In this document: positions 8,580-21,400 of the stretch, piece by piece
How the letters are laid out: each line of letters opens with the position of its first letter
Numbering within the stretch: position 1 is the first letter of the stretch
Assembly: GCA_050516505.1 (NCBI GenBank)
Contig: CP191518.1
Span: 3,348,001-3,412,000 of the forward strand
Length of the DNA stretch: 64,000 nucleotides
Direction of reading: 5' to 3'
Origin: Scandinavium ludwigii_A
GTDB taxonomy: Bacteria > Pseudomonadota > Gammaproteobacteria > Enterobacterales > Enterobacteriaceae
The notes under the pieces: model-generated
Told to the model about the DNA's origin: nothing
Seen by the model: the letters and a program-made list of their open reading frames with translations, nothing else
Databases searched by the model: none
Position numbers and translations under genes: made by a program

Positions 8580-9583
8580 CAGAAGCGATATTCACCCGCG
8601 ACAAAGAAGCTATTACGATCGTTAAAACCAAATTCGGTCAGGACGTTGAAATTCTTGGTGATTTCGTACTGCGCGCCCAGCAGCATGTTCCACGGTGATG
8701 TCAGATGCTGTTTCACGTCAAAGCGCCCGTTTTCGACCACACTGTCCAGCGCTGACGGCAGATTCAGGTCGGAAAGGTTGCCCTTAAATTCCTGCTGAAC
8801 GTCCTGATACATGCTGCCGACCCACAGACTGAGGTGCGACGGCCCGGAAATGCCCTGAAACTCAAAGCGATAGCCTACACGAGGCGACACGGTAAGCGCA
8901 GAGATTTTTCCGTCGAGAATATCGAAACTGGTCTGGGTGTAGTTAGTATCGAGGATGGTGAACCAGTTGCCATAGCCGCCCGCCAGCGTCACACCGGCCC
9001 CGTAGGTGGTGCCTTCGAAGTTCAGCTTGAAGTCGAGATCCTGCAGCGCCCCGCTCTCATATCCGGCGTGCACCGCCTGGGAAATAACATGATCCGCGTT
9101 CGGGTGCAAAATGGTGCCCGCATCGTAGCGCGACGGGTCAGAATCCACGGAGATATTCGACACCGACGAGCCTTTGGTGTGGCCGAGAATGCCGTAGACG
9201 TTAAGGAACGGGAAGACCCACATGTCCAGACGCAGGTTTTCTGTTTCGCTGCGCTGGCGGGTATCGCCGATGCCAATATCGAACATGTCATCGGGGAGCA
9301 TGTGTCCGCCGAGGCTCAGCCCGGTGAGCGAGATGCTGTCGACGTTGATGTTCTGACGCATGTTCATGTAGCTGACGTTGACCCCAAACGGCAGCGGAAT
9401 GGAGTATCCGCGCGCGCGCGCCTCATCGCCCCAAATAGGGAACATGCTGTCGCTGGAGGACGAATCCTCGGTGCTGAGCGAACTGTCGGTGCTGCCGCTC
9501 GCATCAGTCGGAGGCGTAGTTGCCCCACAGGCTGCGCCGGAAATCAGCAGCAGAGGGACCAGAGTTTGACTCCATTTCATCAT
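8579..9583 (-). CDS. Predicted outer-membrane beta-barrel protein, family not recognised
   Basis: A 334-residue exported protein. The signal peptide (MMKWSQTLVPLLLISGAACG) has a Cys near its end, but AAC-G is only a borderline lipobox. It is followed by a low-complexity Ser/Thr/Asp linker (about 22-46), which is unusual for a barrel. The rest has amphipathic strands with the aromatic girdle pattern, and the C-terminus ends EYRF, a classic terminal Phe for BAM recognition. Segments such as PLPFGVNVSYMNMRQNINVDSI and GVTLAGGYGNWF look like transmembrane strands. It lies between the two D15-type barrels of the operon and overlaps the downstream one by one base. The ATG is the best start. Function unknown; partnership with the two D15 barrels is inferred from operon position only. 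Confidence 0.7.
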   Translation of the reverse strand: MMKWSQTLVPLLLISGAACGATTPPTDASGSTDSSLSTEDSSSSDSMFPIWGDEARARGYSIPLPFGVNVSYMNMRQNINVDSISLTGLSLGGHMLPDDMFDIGIGDTRQRSETENLRLDMWVFPFLNVYGILGHTKGSSVSNISVDSDPSRYDAGTILHPNADHVISQAVHAGYESGALQDLDFKLNFEGTTYGAGVTLAGGYGNWFTILDTNYTQTSFDILDGKISALTVSPRVGYRFEFQGISGPSHLSLWVGSMYQDVQQEFKGNLSDLNLPSALDSVVENGRFDVKQHLTSPWNMLLGAQYEITKNFNVLTEFGFNDRNSFFVAGEYRF

Positions 9584-9610
9584 CGTATTCTCAATTGTGC
9601 CTTGCCCCGG

Positions 9611-10735
9611 TTACAGCCCAGAGCCGACATTAAAATAGACCGCCTGTTCGCCATCACTAAAGGCAACATCGACCCCGGTATACAGCCCGTATTTTCGGGC
9701 TATCAGATAGCGAACGCCTGTTCCCCAGCCCACTTCGCTGGTACTGAACAAATCATTATTATCATTGGCGGCACTGCCCGCACCGACAAATCCTTGGAGG
9801 ATCCAGCGCGGTGTAACCTGCCAGGCAAGCTGAGTTTGCGCGGTCGCCACGTAATCGCCCTGATAGCGATAGCGCGAAATACCCCGCAGATTAATATCCG
9901 GTCGTGACATCGGCGGCAGATGTCGGTCGCTGTGGGTCAGCGCCTGATAGTTACCTGCCAGCCCCAGCGTCACCGTTGGGCTTAACGGCAAGAAGTATTT
10001 ACCGTCCAGCGTCAGCTGGTTGTAACGGTAATCCCCCCCCAAAAACGAGGTGTAAAAGCGGTACTCGGCGCTTAATGACAACCCCTTGTGAGGATAGAAA
10101 AAATTGTCCGTTGTGTCATATTCCGCCAGCAGTCCAAGCGCCGAAGAGGTGCTTTCTTTGCCAAAAAGGCGCTGCCAGGCATAGTTGACCACCTTGTTGT
10201 CATCCGCGGAAATTTCCGTGTGCGCATAAAATTGCGTCACACCGAGAAAAACAGGGGAATCACCTACGCGAAACTGTAACTTTTGCAGGCCACCGTAGCC
10301 TTTAGTATTCGTGCTAATTGCCTTATTTTTACCGAATCCCAGCACATCTCCGCTGTAAATATCGAGGTTGATATTGGCGTAACCCAATCCGACCATGTAG
10401 CGGATGTGATCGTTATTCCAGGTGTGTCGATGACCCCCGCCGACAAACCAGCTGCCATTTTCAGTGGCACCGCCGCCAAACGCCGACAGGTTTGGCGGAA
10501 TAAAGCGATCGCCGTCCATCGAGCCTTTACCGTGTAAAAACAGGCCGAACAACCCGCCACCGTAGCCAATCGCCGGTTCGGTTATCAGCACCGGAATCGG
10601 CAGGAAGCCATACTTGTTATCGCGCAGGTAGTCGCTCATATCGAGCATCCCGTCCTGCGGGTCGAGCATGCCCGCGGCAACGCTGTGGAGGCTGGTAAAC
10701 AGCAGCCCCAGCGCGGCCAGTTTTCGCCGCATCAT
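9611..10735 (-). CDS. BamA/TamA-family (D15) barrel-only outer-membrane protein, second copy
   Basis: A 374-residue outer-membrane protein: signal peptide MMRRKLAALGLLFTSLHSVAA-GM, a short lead-in (DPQDGMLDMSDYLRDNKYGF), then FLPIPVLITEPAIGYGGGLFGL, which is typical of barrel-only surface-antigen proteins in Gram-negatives. The barrel contains INLRGISRYRYQGDYVA, the Omp85 RGxxRYRY element. Its terminus is VGSGL, so the last residue is Leu rather than Phe. It is clearly not a recent duplicate of the other D15 gene at 7449-8579, because lead-in and loops differ. The start ATG lies in the stop of the MscS-type gene (ATGATG region), implying coupled translation. Confidence 0.8.
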   Translation of the reverse strand: MMRRKLAALGLLFTSLHSVAAGMLDPQDGMLDMSDYLRDNKYGFLPIPVLITEPAIGYGGGLFGLFLHGKGSMDGDRFIPPNLSAFGGGATENGSWFVGGGHRHTWNNDHIRYMVGLGYANINLDIYSGDVLGFGKNKAISTNTKGYGGLQKLQFRVGDSPVFLGVTQFYAHTEISADDNKVVNYAWQRLFGKESTSSALGLLAEYDTTDNFFYPHKGLSLSAEYRFYTSFLGGDYRYNQLTLDGKYFLPLSPTVTLGLAGNYQALTHSDRHLPPMSRPDINLRGISRYRYQGDYVATAQTQLAWQVTPRWILQGFVGAGSAANDNNDLFSTSEVGWGTGVRYLIARKYGLYTGVDVAFSDGEQAVYFNVGSGL

Positions 10736-12351
10736 GCTTCCGGCCTACCCGGCTGCGTCGCAGGCGCTGCGTACCAATTCTCTTTCGCCACCATCACTGC
10801 CTCTTCCGGTTGCAGCACGAAATTCGGCGACATAATTTGCACGCCAAATTCGTTAAATACGTCCTGAATGTTGCTGTGCAGCGCGTTACGCGCCACCGCC
10901 AGCGACGTGCCCGGCACCAGGCGTACCTGAAGTTCGTAGGAGATATACCAGTCCATCAGGCTGAGCTGGCGCACCAACGGTGCCTCGGCATGATCAACGA
11001 TCCCATCGGTCCGACGGGCCGCCAGCTCCAGCATCGCATGCACCTGTCGCCACGGCGTGTCATAGCCGATGGTAACGCCAGTAGTGAGATTCACCCCGCC
11101 ACCCGGATTTTGCGCGCTGAGGTTAGTAATTTTGCCACTGACCACCACCGCGTTGGGCACCGTCACGACGTAGTTTTCGCGGGTGACGATTTTGGTGGCC
11201 AGCAACCCGATTTCGCTGACCTGACCTTCATTGTCTGCAATTCGGATAATGTCACCTTTGCGTAATGCGCGGGAGTAGATAAGCACCAGCCCGCTCATAG
11301 CATGGTTCATCACGCCCGCCGATCCGAGCGTCAGCATCAGGCCGAAGAAGACGCTGATCCCTTTAAACGCCAGCGAGTTTGCGCCAGGCAAGAAGGGGTA
11401 TGCGGCAGAGAGAGCGAATAACCAGACCATGACCGAAATCAGTTTGCGCGTAGTGCCAACCGTTTCCGGATGTAAACCAGGGAGCTGCACTTTACCCGCC
11501 GCCACCTGGTTAAGTAAAACCTTCAATAATTTAATAATAAATGACGTAATCAGGAAGATAATCAAAACGATAAGCAAGCCGGGCATCGCTGAGGCCATCG
11601 ACAGCGTGATTTTTTGCAGCACCCGGTACGTCCAGTCGCCAAGCGATTCTCCCCAGACCCGCGTCCAGGGAAACAGGCCGAATGCCCAGCCGAGCCACAG
11701 GTACACCGCCACCAGCGACACCAGGATCATCAGCAGGCCGTACAGCTTCGATTCAATCGCCCCTAAAAAGCGCCGCCAGCTAATGGGAATAATGCCGCGC
11801 TTTTCCAGCAGCATCATCAGGTTGTAACGTCTTACCCAGCGCCAGGTGCGGTACGCGCCGTAGCACAACAATGCCACCGCCAACGCCCCCGCCAGGGTTT
11901 TCAACGCCGCCAGCAACAGATATCCGGCGTTGTATTGGTCGCTTAGCGCCGTGCGTTGCCGCTCCATGCGCGCCAGCACGCGTTGGGCAGCCTGATCGAG
12001 GGTTAAATCATCCCCTTCATCCAGATCAGCCTGGCTCAGTAACATGATAGGTTTGCCGTTCATCAGGAACAGGCGTGCGGGCTGGTTATAGCGGGTGATG
12101 GGTTCAACGGTCAGCGGCTTGCTGACGTCATCATGGGTAAATGCCCGTAGGGTATTGCGAATGCGCAGCACGCGCTCTTCCGGCGTGCTGAGGCCAAACT
12201 TTGCCTGAAGCATGACGATAGGCTGGTGAAAAATATAGACCGTCCTGGCCCGCTCTTGATCCGTCGGCTGCTGCCGGGGTTCAGCGGCGAATAACGGAAA
12301 AGCAAGCAACAGCGAAAGCCACGCCAGTAAAACATGCCGCATCCTGTTCAT
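10732..12351 (-). CDS. MscS-family mechanosensitive channel, first gene of envelope operon
   Basis: Inner-membrane channel of the MscS superfamily, about 539 residues. A GTG start at 12360 would add three residues, but the ATG at 12351 has GGTG six bases upstream and is preferred. Layout: a cleavable signal-like segment (MNRMRHVLLAWLSLLLAFPLFA), a roughly 120-residue periplasmic domain, four to five membrane helices between about 150 and 360, then the pore helix and beta domain (GSAGVMNHAMSGLVLIYSRALRKGD, IIRIADNEGQVSEIGLLATKIVT, then VTVPNAVVVSGKITNLS). The last part is the diagnostic MscS PNxxV/I motif. The C-terminal domain ends in a Pro-rich tail. It is the promoter-proximal gene of an operon that otherwise encodes outer-membrane and exported proteins, which is unusual for this family. 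Confidence 0.85.
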   Translation of the reverse strand: MNRMRHVLLAWLSLLLAFPLFAAEPRQQPTDQERARTVYIFHQPIVMLQAKFGLSTPEERVLRIRNTLRAFTHDDVSKPLTVEPITRYNQPARLFLMNGKPIMLLSQADLDEGDDLTLDQAAQRVLARMERQRTALSDQYNAGYLLLAALKTLAGALAVALLCYGAYRTWRWVRRYNLMMLLEKRGIIPISWRRFLGAIESKLYGLLMILVSLVAVYLWLGWAFGLFPWTRVWGESLGDWTYRVLQKITLSMASAMPGLLIVLIIFLITSFIIKLLKVLLNQVAAGKVQLPGLHPETVGTTRKLISVMVWLFALSAAYPFLPGANSLAFKGISVFFGLMLTLGSAGVMNHAMSGLVLIYSRALRKGDIIRIADNEGQVSEIGLLATKIVTRENYVVTVPNAVVVSGKITNLSAQNPGGGVNLTTGVTIGYDTPWRQVHAMLELAARRTDGIVDHAEAPLVRQLSLMDWYISYELQVRLVPGTSLAVARNALHSNIQDVFNEFGVQIMSPNFVLQPEEAVMVAKENWYAAPATQPGRPEA

Positions 12352-12405
12352 AATCAACACCCGCAGAAGTAAAAATTATCGTTATTATTCAGAGCACAAA
12401 AGCAA

Positions 12406-12443
12406 AAGGCTGGCCTGCTCTGATTTGAGCATAGACCAGCCTT
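12406..12443 (-). terminator. Terminator of the giant autotransporter gene
   Basis: The outer stem AAGGCTGG/CCAGCCTT (12406-12413 and 12436-12443) and inner stem TGCTC/GAGCA form a long hairpin. On the minus strand it is followed by TTGCTTTTG. It lies 19 bp past the autotransporter stop and before the MscS-type gene. Confidence 0.75.
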
Positions 12444-12461
12444 AGGCTTATTCAAGACACC

Positions 12462-15400
12462 TTAGAAGCGGATTTTCATCCCCACCGAGGCGGACAGATT
12501 AGCATCCACGCTCGATTTATCGCCGTTGTCCCAGGTACGCCCGACTTCCGTATATGCCTGCACGTCATTGGTGACAGTCCAGGTCGCCCCCACCGCGGCT
12601 TCCGTGGCGCTGTATTGCTGACTGGCGCTCAGGGTCGTTTTGCCGTTGCTGTTCGCGCCGTTGCGATAGGTCACCGAATCATCGCCACCTGACAGCTCCT
12701 GCCAGTAGTTCACCCGCACGTACGGTTTCACTTTGCCGATGTTGGTGTCGTAATCCGCGGTCAGACGCGCACCGAGACGCCCAATCACCGCGCTGTCGGC
12801 ATCGATACCCACATGGGTATTGGCTCCGTCGTTCAGCGTCACATCATCAAAGTTGCTCCACTGCCAGACCAGCTGCGCCTGCGGCTCGATGGCCCAGTTG
12901 CTGCTGCCAATCTGCCACGGTTTACCCACTTCGACTGACGCAGTCACGGTGTTGCCATCCGGATGGTAAGTCTGGCTATCGCTTAGGTTTTTCAGATCGA
13001 CCGAATGGTAACCATACTGCAACACATTATCAACATAGAAACCGTTGGTATCGGTCCAGGTTGCGTAGCCGCCAACGTAAGTGGAGAGCGTTGAGTTGTA
13101 CGCCGAGCCGCCGCCCATGCCGGTATTACCACTGACCGAGCTGTCGGTGTCCATAATGGTGGTGTAAACCCCGGTGCGCCATTTGTCGTTCTGCCACAGG
13201 TCGACGCCCATCTGCATCCCGTCGTACTGCGAATGGCTTTGGCTGCTGGTCGCGTCGTCCAGGTGCTGATCGACGGTTTTGGTCAGATAGCGTGCCCAGA
13301 AGCGACTTTCGCCGTCAGCCGGAACATCGGCGCGCCACGGCTGTTCGTCACCCACGCGCTGATGCAGGGTGCCGAGCACGAACAAATCGGCCTGGCGAAC
13401 AATCGATGCCACGCTGTTAAAGCCCGGTACCACCGGGTTGTAGCCCGCGCGCAGGAACCAGTCTTCCCCGGCCCCGCTCGCATTCCCGGCGAACAATTGG
13501 TACTGCCACGCACCGGCCACCAGTCGGCTGCTGCCGATGTTAAAGGCGTCTTTGGTGGTTTGCGCGGTGGTGGTCGCGCCGTTTCGTGCCTGAACCACCA
13601 TGATGCCGTCGCCAGTGGTCGGCTCGCCAAGCTGGCTGACATCGATGTCGAGGCGCGTGGTGCCCGTCGCCGTTCCGCCGTTGATCACCAGCTTATCGGC
13701 CACGCCCGGACTGTGCTGCTGGGCGGCGATTTTCAGCGTGCCGTCCATCCCGACGTAATCACCATTCACGGTCAGCGTCGAACCGACGTTACCGCCGCGC
13801 AGATTCACCGTGCCCTGGTTGACCAGATTCGCCACGGTCTGATTGCGTCCGCCGGTATCCAGGGTCGCATTCGCACTGACAATATGGCTTGATTTAGCAC
13901 TCAGTCGCCCGATACCGCCCGCCAGTAATGTGCCTTTTTCCACCAGCGTGTAGCCGGTCCAGTTATTCAGCCCGTTCAGCACCGTGGTGCCGCTGCCGCG
14001 CTGGATAAAATCACCCGTCCCGGTAATTACGCCGTCGAGGTCAACGGTGTTATTGCGGTTCACCACCAGCGTATCGAGGTTGAGAATATTGCCGGTGGCG
14101 CTGCCAGTGCTGCCGCCGTTGCCAAGCTGTAACGTACCGTTGCGGATCGTCGTCAGGCCGGTGTAGCTGCTGTCCTGCGTCAGGGTCAGGGTGCCGTCGC
14201 CCGCTTTGGTTAAGCCGCCACTACCGCTGATGCCCGACAGCAGGGAAACGTCATTGCCGTTGGTGTCGATGGTGCCGCCGTCGCCGCTGAGCGTCCACGC
14301 ACGTTGAGTATCAAACGCGTCACCGTAGCGGAAGGTCCCGCCGTTCAGGGTGATACTGGTGTCTGCCGCGCCGAGATTCTGGTCGCCACTGACCTGCAAC
14401 ACGCCGCCGCCGACGGTGGTGCCGCCGCGATAGCTGTTGTTGCCGTTCAGCACTAAGGTCCCGAGGTCCGTTTTGTCGATGCCACCGCTGCCGGTAATTT
14501 GCGAATTAATGGTGGCAGTGTAGAGCTTGCCAAGCGCGGTGCCATCGCCGACACGGATCACCGTATCGGCGGTGTTGGTGGTGATTACCCCGTCGTTAAT
14601 CACGTAGCCGTTGCTGGTGAACTGCGCCCCGCTGATCAGCACCTCGCCGAGGCTGTTATCGACGGTGACGTTACCTTTTCTGCCGCTGAATACCGCAAAC
14701 GCGCCATCGCTGAACGGCGCATTGATAGTGCCGTCAGGATCGGTCTGATCGGTAGACCAGTTGTCGTTACCGCCGCTGTTCTGCCAGACACCGTCCCCGC
14801 CATCAATTCTGCCGTTGTTTTTCAGGATGCCATTGATCCCACCGGTGCCATCCCAGAAGTTCAGTTGCAGGCCGCTGGTGTTGACCAGGTTAACCTGATT
14901 CGCCACCGAGGTCTGGACATACAACTGATTCGCCGCGTCCGGCACGTTGCCCAGCAGCAGGCTGTTGTTGATCAGGTCACCGCTGTAATTGATGACGCGG
15001 TACACACCGACGTCAAACTTGCCGCCCGGCGTCTGGGTGATGTTCAGCCTGCCGTCGAGGGTCAGATCGCCGTTGACGATCAGCAGATCGTTCAACGGAT
15101 CGTTGGCGTCCGGCACGTTTGCTTTACCGAACTGGAAATCGAGCTGCGCGTTGTTGGCGAGTGTCAGATTGTTCATGGTCAGCACGCCGACACTGTTCAG
15201 GTCTTTGCCCGGCGTCAGATGGCCGTTGTCCGCCACATTGACGTTGGCCCCAAGGGTCCCTTCCCCGCCCAGCGTCGCGTTGCTGGCCACGCTGGTCGCC
15301 CCGGTGGCCGCGCTCTGGTCGCCGTTAATCAGCAGGACGCCTTTCATCACCGAGGTCGCGCCGGTGAACGTGTTGTCGGCAGTCAGCGTCAGAATGCCGG

Positions 15401-18400
15401 TGCCCACTTTCTCCAGCCCGCCGCCAACGCCCGAAATCAGGCCGCTGATGGTGTCGTTGAGGTTGAGATTCCCTTCGCTGAGGGTTTTATTCCCCAGCGT
15501 CACAGAGCCAGCTCCGGAGAGAGAACCGACGGCGGTTTTCCCCGCGGAATCCGCGAGACTGACATTGGCTCCGCTCTGGTTAGCGATGCGGGCGTTTGCC
15601 GCCTGCGCATTGCCTGCAAAGCCCACGATACCGCTGTTGGTGGTCACGCTGGTGCCGCCGTCAGCGCTGCCGGACATCAACATTTGTGAGTCGGCATCGA
15701 CGTTAATTTTCGCGCTGCCCGCAGTACTGCTGCCGGTGAATCGGGCAGTGCCGTCAGTCAGGCCAATGGTGCTCTGGCCCGCACTGGCGCTGTCATTGAA
15801 GCTCAGCGTCGCCCCATCGACATCAAAGGTGTGCGTCTGCGCGTTGGCGCTGCTGCGGAAGTTCACCCGCGCATCGTCGTTGAGCGTCACCGTGCTGTTC
15901 TGTTTGCCAAACGCGCCCGTGGCATTCACGTTCACATCCAGCGTCCCGGTGCCATTTTTACCGTTGACGAGCGTATCACCGAGATACGTATTGGCGGTGT
16001 TCAGCACCAGCTGGCCCGCACCGGTTCCGGCAGAAGTGTCTTCAATGGTCAACGGCCCGTCGCCGCCAATCACGCCGGTTGGCGTGAAGACGCTACCGTA
16101 GGTATCGAAGGTGCCGCCGCCAGTGCCATCGACGAAGAACAGACGAGAAGTGGTTAAATCTGCCCCAGCCTGGAAGGTCGCACCGTTTTTCAGCAATACG
16201 GAATTGGTGGTCGCCCCGAGCGCGTTGTCATTATTGATATTCAGCGTGCCGTTCCAGACTTCAACCCCGCCGGTAAACAGGTTATTTCCGGTCAAAATCA
16301 GGCGACCCGGATCGGTTTTCAACAGACGAATATTGCCGTCGGCTAAATCGTTTTGCACCAGATCAACGTCAATTGTCGTCGTAACATCAGCCCCGGTAGC
16401 GCCATCCCCAACGCGTATGGCGAAATAGCTGTCGGCATGGGTCGCCCCTTGCGCCTCATAGCTGTTGTCCGGTGTAAAGACGGTCGGAGGATTGGTCGCC
16501 ACAAAACGTAATTGCGAATCCACGAAATCTGGATCCGTTTTGAGGATATAGCCGTCGGTGGTGAACTGCATTCCCGAGGTGATCACATCGCCAAAGATGT
16601 TACTCACCAGCACCGTGTTCGATGCCCCCTGGAATACCGCAAACGACGCTTGTGCCCAAGGCGCGTTACCTACGCCATTCTGCTGCGTCCAGTTATTACT
16701 TGTACCGGAAATTAACGCCGTCCAGTAACCAAACCCCCCTTCGATCTGGCCATTGCCGCTTGAACCATCGCCGTGGTTACTGCCGTTCAGATCGCCATCC
16801 CAGAATTGCAACTGGTTGGACGGATTAATAAAGTTCAGCACCAGGTTAACCTGGTTATTGATGTTGGTCTGAACGCCATAGTTCTCGGCGTCATTAGGGG
16901 GGAGAGACGCAATCTCCAGGGTGTTATTGGTCAGCGAGCCGCCGTAGTTAAACAGGCGATAAACCCCTGGCAGGAAACTCCCCCCGTTGGTCAGTGACAC
17001 ATTCAGCTTGCCATCGAGCGTTAAATCGCCCTCGACATCCACCAGATCATTTAATGCGCCGCCTGGGGTATAAGCCTCACCCAACTGGAACTGGCTGTTG
17101 GTATCCCCCGCCAGGGTCAGATTACCCTTAACGGTTAAGATGCCGGTACCATTGCCCCGTGCATCATCGCCGGGTTTCAGGGTTGTCCCCCCCTCGAACA
17201 CCACATCCCCACCCAGCGTACCAAACCCGCCGAGCGTGCTACCGCTGTTCACTGTCGTCAGGCCGGTGCCACTCTGCACGCCGTTAACCAGCAGCGTGCC
17301 ATGCTGAACATCTGTTCCGCCGGAATAACTGTTTGCACCGCCCAGACGCGTGATACCCGTTCCGGTCTGATGAAAACGGCCACTGCCCGAAATCACGCCG
17401 TTCAACGTCACCGCATCAGAATGGTTTACCGTCAGAAGGCCGTTATCCGTGATATTGGTCTGTTCCGAGAGGCTCCCCACCGTGCCGCCGTTGCCGAGGC
17501 TCAGTTCAGCATCACCGCCGATTAGCGTGTTGCCGGTGTAAGTGTTATCCCCCAACAGTGTCGTTTTTCTACCGCCAGTGCGCTCCATGCCGCCAGAGCC
17601 AGAGATAACCCCGCTGTAGACCTGGTCCTGGTTGCCATCGAACGAGACCAGGCTATCACTGCCCACCGTGGTGATATTGTAATTTTGAAGGGTAGAAACA
17701 CCGGTTTGCGAAGCACTGTTGCCTGCGCGAAGCGTTGCGCCGTTGTTGACATTAATGACCGGCGTACCGGACAGCGTAAGATCGTTTACCACCCGCATAT
17801 CGGTGGTCGCGCCAGTGAGCGTCAGCGTACTCCAGCCGGTACCGATATTGGTGCCAGTACTGAGATTGTCAGCCGCCAGCGAGCCTATATTCCCCACGAT
17901 ATTGGTAAAGGTCAGCGTGCTACCGCTGCCCCCTTCGCTCAGGATATGTGTGGTGTCGGCAATATCGACATTTTCGACAGTCGCCCGATCTTGTCCATCT
18001 GCACCTTCAAACGTAACGCCCCCCGCCAGGCTGCCGCCGCTCCAGTTAAACTGGTCACTGCCGCTACCCATCAGAATTTCCCCCTGCGTTTGCTGCGCGT
18101 TAGCAGATAGCGTCACGCGGTCATTGCCACTGCCGAGGGCGATCACTTTCGCCGTACTGCTTGCCGCTTGCAGAATGCCGGTGTTGGTGAGGGTATTATT
18201 GGCGCTGCCCGTGGCGTCAATGACGGTCGCGTTCTGGCTGTTGCTGGTGATGGTCCCGCTGTTGTTGATGTTGCGGGCGCCGATGTCACCGCTGAGGTCG
18301 ATAAGCGACTGGCTGTTGCTGGTACTGCTGGAGGTGATGGAATTGGTGTTCGTAAACGCCCCGGTATTTTGTGCAAGAATCGTGCTGCCCGTATCGCTAC

Positions 18401-21400
18401 TGGTTGCAATGATACCGTTATTGGTCAGGCTGGACGCATTCGTTGCCTCGATGGCCGCACCGGCACCGCTCGCCATGGTGATATTGGTCCCAGACGTCAC
18501 CTTACCACTGGTTCGGGCGAGGATCCCCCGACTGCCGTTCCCGATACCATTGATGGTATAGCCGGTCCCAACGGTCAGATCACCCGTCGTCGCGGAACCG
18601 TCCGCCTGCATAAAGGCAAACCCACCGCCGCTGCCGCTGACATTCAGTACGTTCCCCGTCCCCTCCGCAGCAAAGGTCACCGCGGTACGAATAGCCGGGC
18701 CGTCGTCGGCGTTGACGGTGACATTGCTTAGGTTAATGCTGCTGGCATTGGCGTTGTTGTTAATGCCCGCGCCGCTGTCAGTGATATCAATGATGGTGTT
18801 GCTGGCATTAAAAGAGGACGCGCCGGTGCTGTCGATGAGTACCCCGTCAGCCCCCCCGCTGGCACTGATATGGTTGCCTGTACCGTTGACGGTCAGGTTA
18901 GCCCCCACCCCGGTGAGTTGCACCGCCGCCAATCCACCGTCAGCCGAAACCTCTCCCAGCTGATTGACGATTGCCCCGGCACCCTGGACCCGAACGCCTA
19001 CGTTCCCGCTGCCCGTGGCCCCTGAGACGCTGATCACGCCGTTATTGGTCAATTCACCCGCATTCTGGATATCGACGCCAATGTTGTCCGTGCCAGCGAC
19101 GCTGACATTGGAACCCACTGTGGCAATCCCGCCATCATGCAGCAATACCCCGGTACTGGCGTTACCCTCCAGCGTGATGTCCGCCCCGCTATTGATCAAC
19201 AAGTCGCCTTTATGCGAGACATTGTATCCGGTGATGCCGCTTTGCCCGGCCGTTGACGCGATGTTTGCGTCGGAAGTCACCGTCGTATCAAGGGCCTCAT
19301 CGTCATCGCCGATATCGCCATTGATACTGTAATTACGCCCATCCACCTGTACCGCGGTGGTGTTATCGCCCGTCAGGTTTATCGCACCGTTGCTGATCGT
19401 CCCCACCGCACCGCCGGTGACTTTTACCCCAACCGCATTTTCACCGCTGACATTAATCTGTGCGTTGCCGGTGGTCATATTGGTCGCCACCGAGCCATTG
19501 AGCGTATCGACCCCGTTAGCGAAGACCCCGGTCGAGCCAACACCCGAGACCGTCAGATTATAGTTACCGCCCGTCGTCGCCCCGGTGAAGGTCGCACCGT
19601 TATCGACGGCGAACAGGATAGATTTGGCCTGTCCGGCATCGGTAATCGTCGGGTTGGCGAGGTTGACACTCGCCCCCTGCCCCCAGGCGTAGTAGCCAAT
19701 CTGGTCGCTGTTTTCAAAGGTTAACGAGGCGGGCGCGCCGATGTTGATCGTCGCATCGCCGCGCGCATGTACCCCGATGGCTCCGGCTGCAAGCAGTCGT
19801 ACCGCGGAATCGAACTGCACCGTCGCAGCGTTGCCGTTAAGCCCCTCGGCGTAAAGCGCATAGTTGCGATAGGCATACGGGTTTTCATCCGTCCCGCCCA
19901 GATCGCCTTGTGACCCGACGATAATCGAGCTGCCACTGGTGGAGGTCATTTGCGCGTTAGCATCCTGAGCCAGTACGCGCAACGCTATATTGTTATCCCC
20001 GTCGACCTGAATATCGCCGTTATTGGTGACGACGCCAGTATTGTCTTTGACGTACATGCCGTAGTTGGCAGCCGCAGAATCATTTACCAGCTTGCCGAGC
20101 ACGTTAATCTCACCGTTGTTGGTGACCGTGGCTCCCCCACCGTTGACCAGGATCCCCGCCGCGTTACGGGTGTTTTCCATCAGCGTGATTGTCCCGGTCG
20201 TCTCATTGAGCAACGTGCCATCGCCAAGAGAGGCAATCGCCGCAGTCAGACTGCCACTTCCCGCCAGATTAGCCGCCGTAGGGGCTGTGCCATCCGTAAC
20301 CGGAGTGCTGCCGACATACATTGCCCCCTGGTTGGTGAAGTTGGCATCCTCAGCGGTCATGACACCATACGCGCCGCCTTTACCATCGGTATTGTTAACG
20401 TTGCCGACAATCGCAATGGTGGCCCCTTGGGCGTTGATGACATCGGATGTATTCCCGGCGGCAATTCCGTAGGCGTTGTGGGTTGCCGTATCGGTAATGG
20501 CCACGTTGATGTGCCCATTGTTGGTGATGGTGCTGTCCCCCAACCCAAGGATGGCCACCGCCCCGCTACTGTTATTCACATTCCTATTGCTGTCGTCTTT
20601 TTCGAGGAACAGCCCGGCGTTGATAACCCCATTGTTGATGGCCGTCGCATCGTCGACTCGCATGCCATTCGTTAGCGGGCTACTCCCGCTGCTGCTCCAG
20701 GCATTGATCGCCCCGTTGTTGGTGATAAGCGCCCCGCGATCGGCTTCCATCACCGCCGTCGCGCCATCAACCGCCAGGCTTCCGTCAGCGGTCACCGTGC
20801 CGCTGGCATTCTCCCCGGTAGCATAAATGACCCGCAGATTGCCGGTATCTAACGTCGCGTTATTGGTGTGCGCACCTAAATCATTCCAGACGTTATAATT
20901 TACGTTGATGGTGGTGCTTTCCGCCTGGCCCAACAAACCAGAAATAATATTGTTGTAGGTCGTTTGCGCTTCTACGGTGGAGGTTATCGGATCGCTGCCT
21001 TCCACCGATGCGCCTGCCATTAGCCAGTACTGTACCTGCGGCCGACCGGCATAATCCCCTTGGCCGATCAGGTAATCGTTCACCTCAGCAATATCAGCAG
21101 ACGATTCGATGGTAAATTCTTTATCGGCAAGCTGAATAACGCGTCCAGTATTACCAATCTCCTGATACTGCGGCAGAGTCAGGCTGTAGTTATATTGGGT
21201 ACTTTGCACGCTGGTTTGGCTTGACTGATTGGCGATGACCGCCGCCGGACGGAAGTGGATATAGTTATCGGATTGCCAGTTCGCTGCGCCTGCATTGCCA
21301 CTGTCTGCTGCCACAAAGGCGAGTGTTGAATTTTTCGCCAGTAGATCGAGGGTATTGGCCGCCGCTGAAATTAGCGTGTCACTCGACGTATTAGCCCCGA

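Noticed and set aside
14499..16101. Open plus-strand frames of up to 396 codons opposite the autotransporter
   Set aside because: They result from the repetitive, GC-biased third positions of the autotransporter repeats; no ribosome site or domain.
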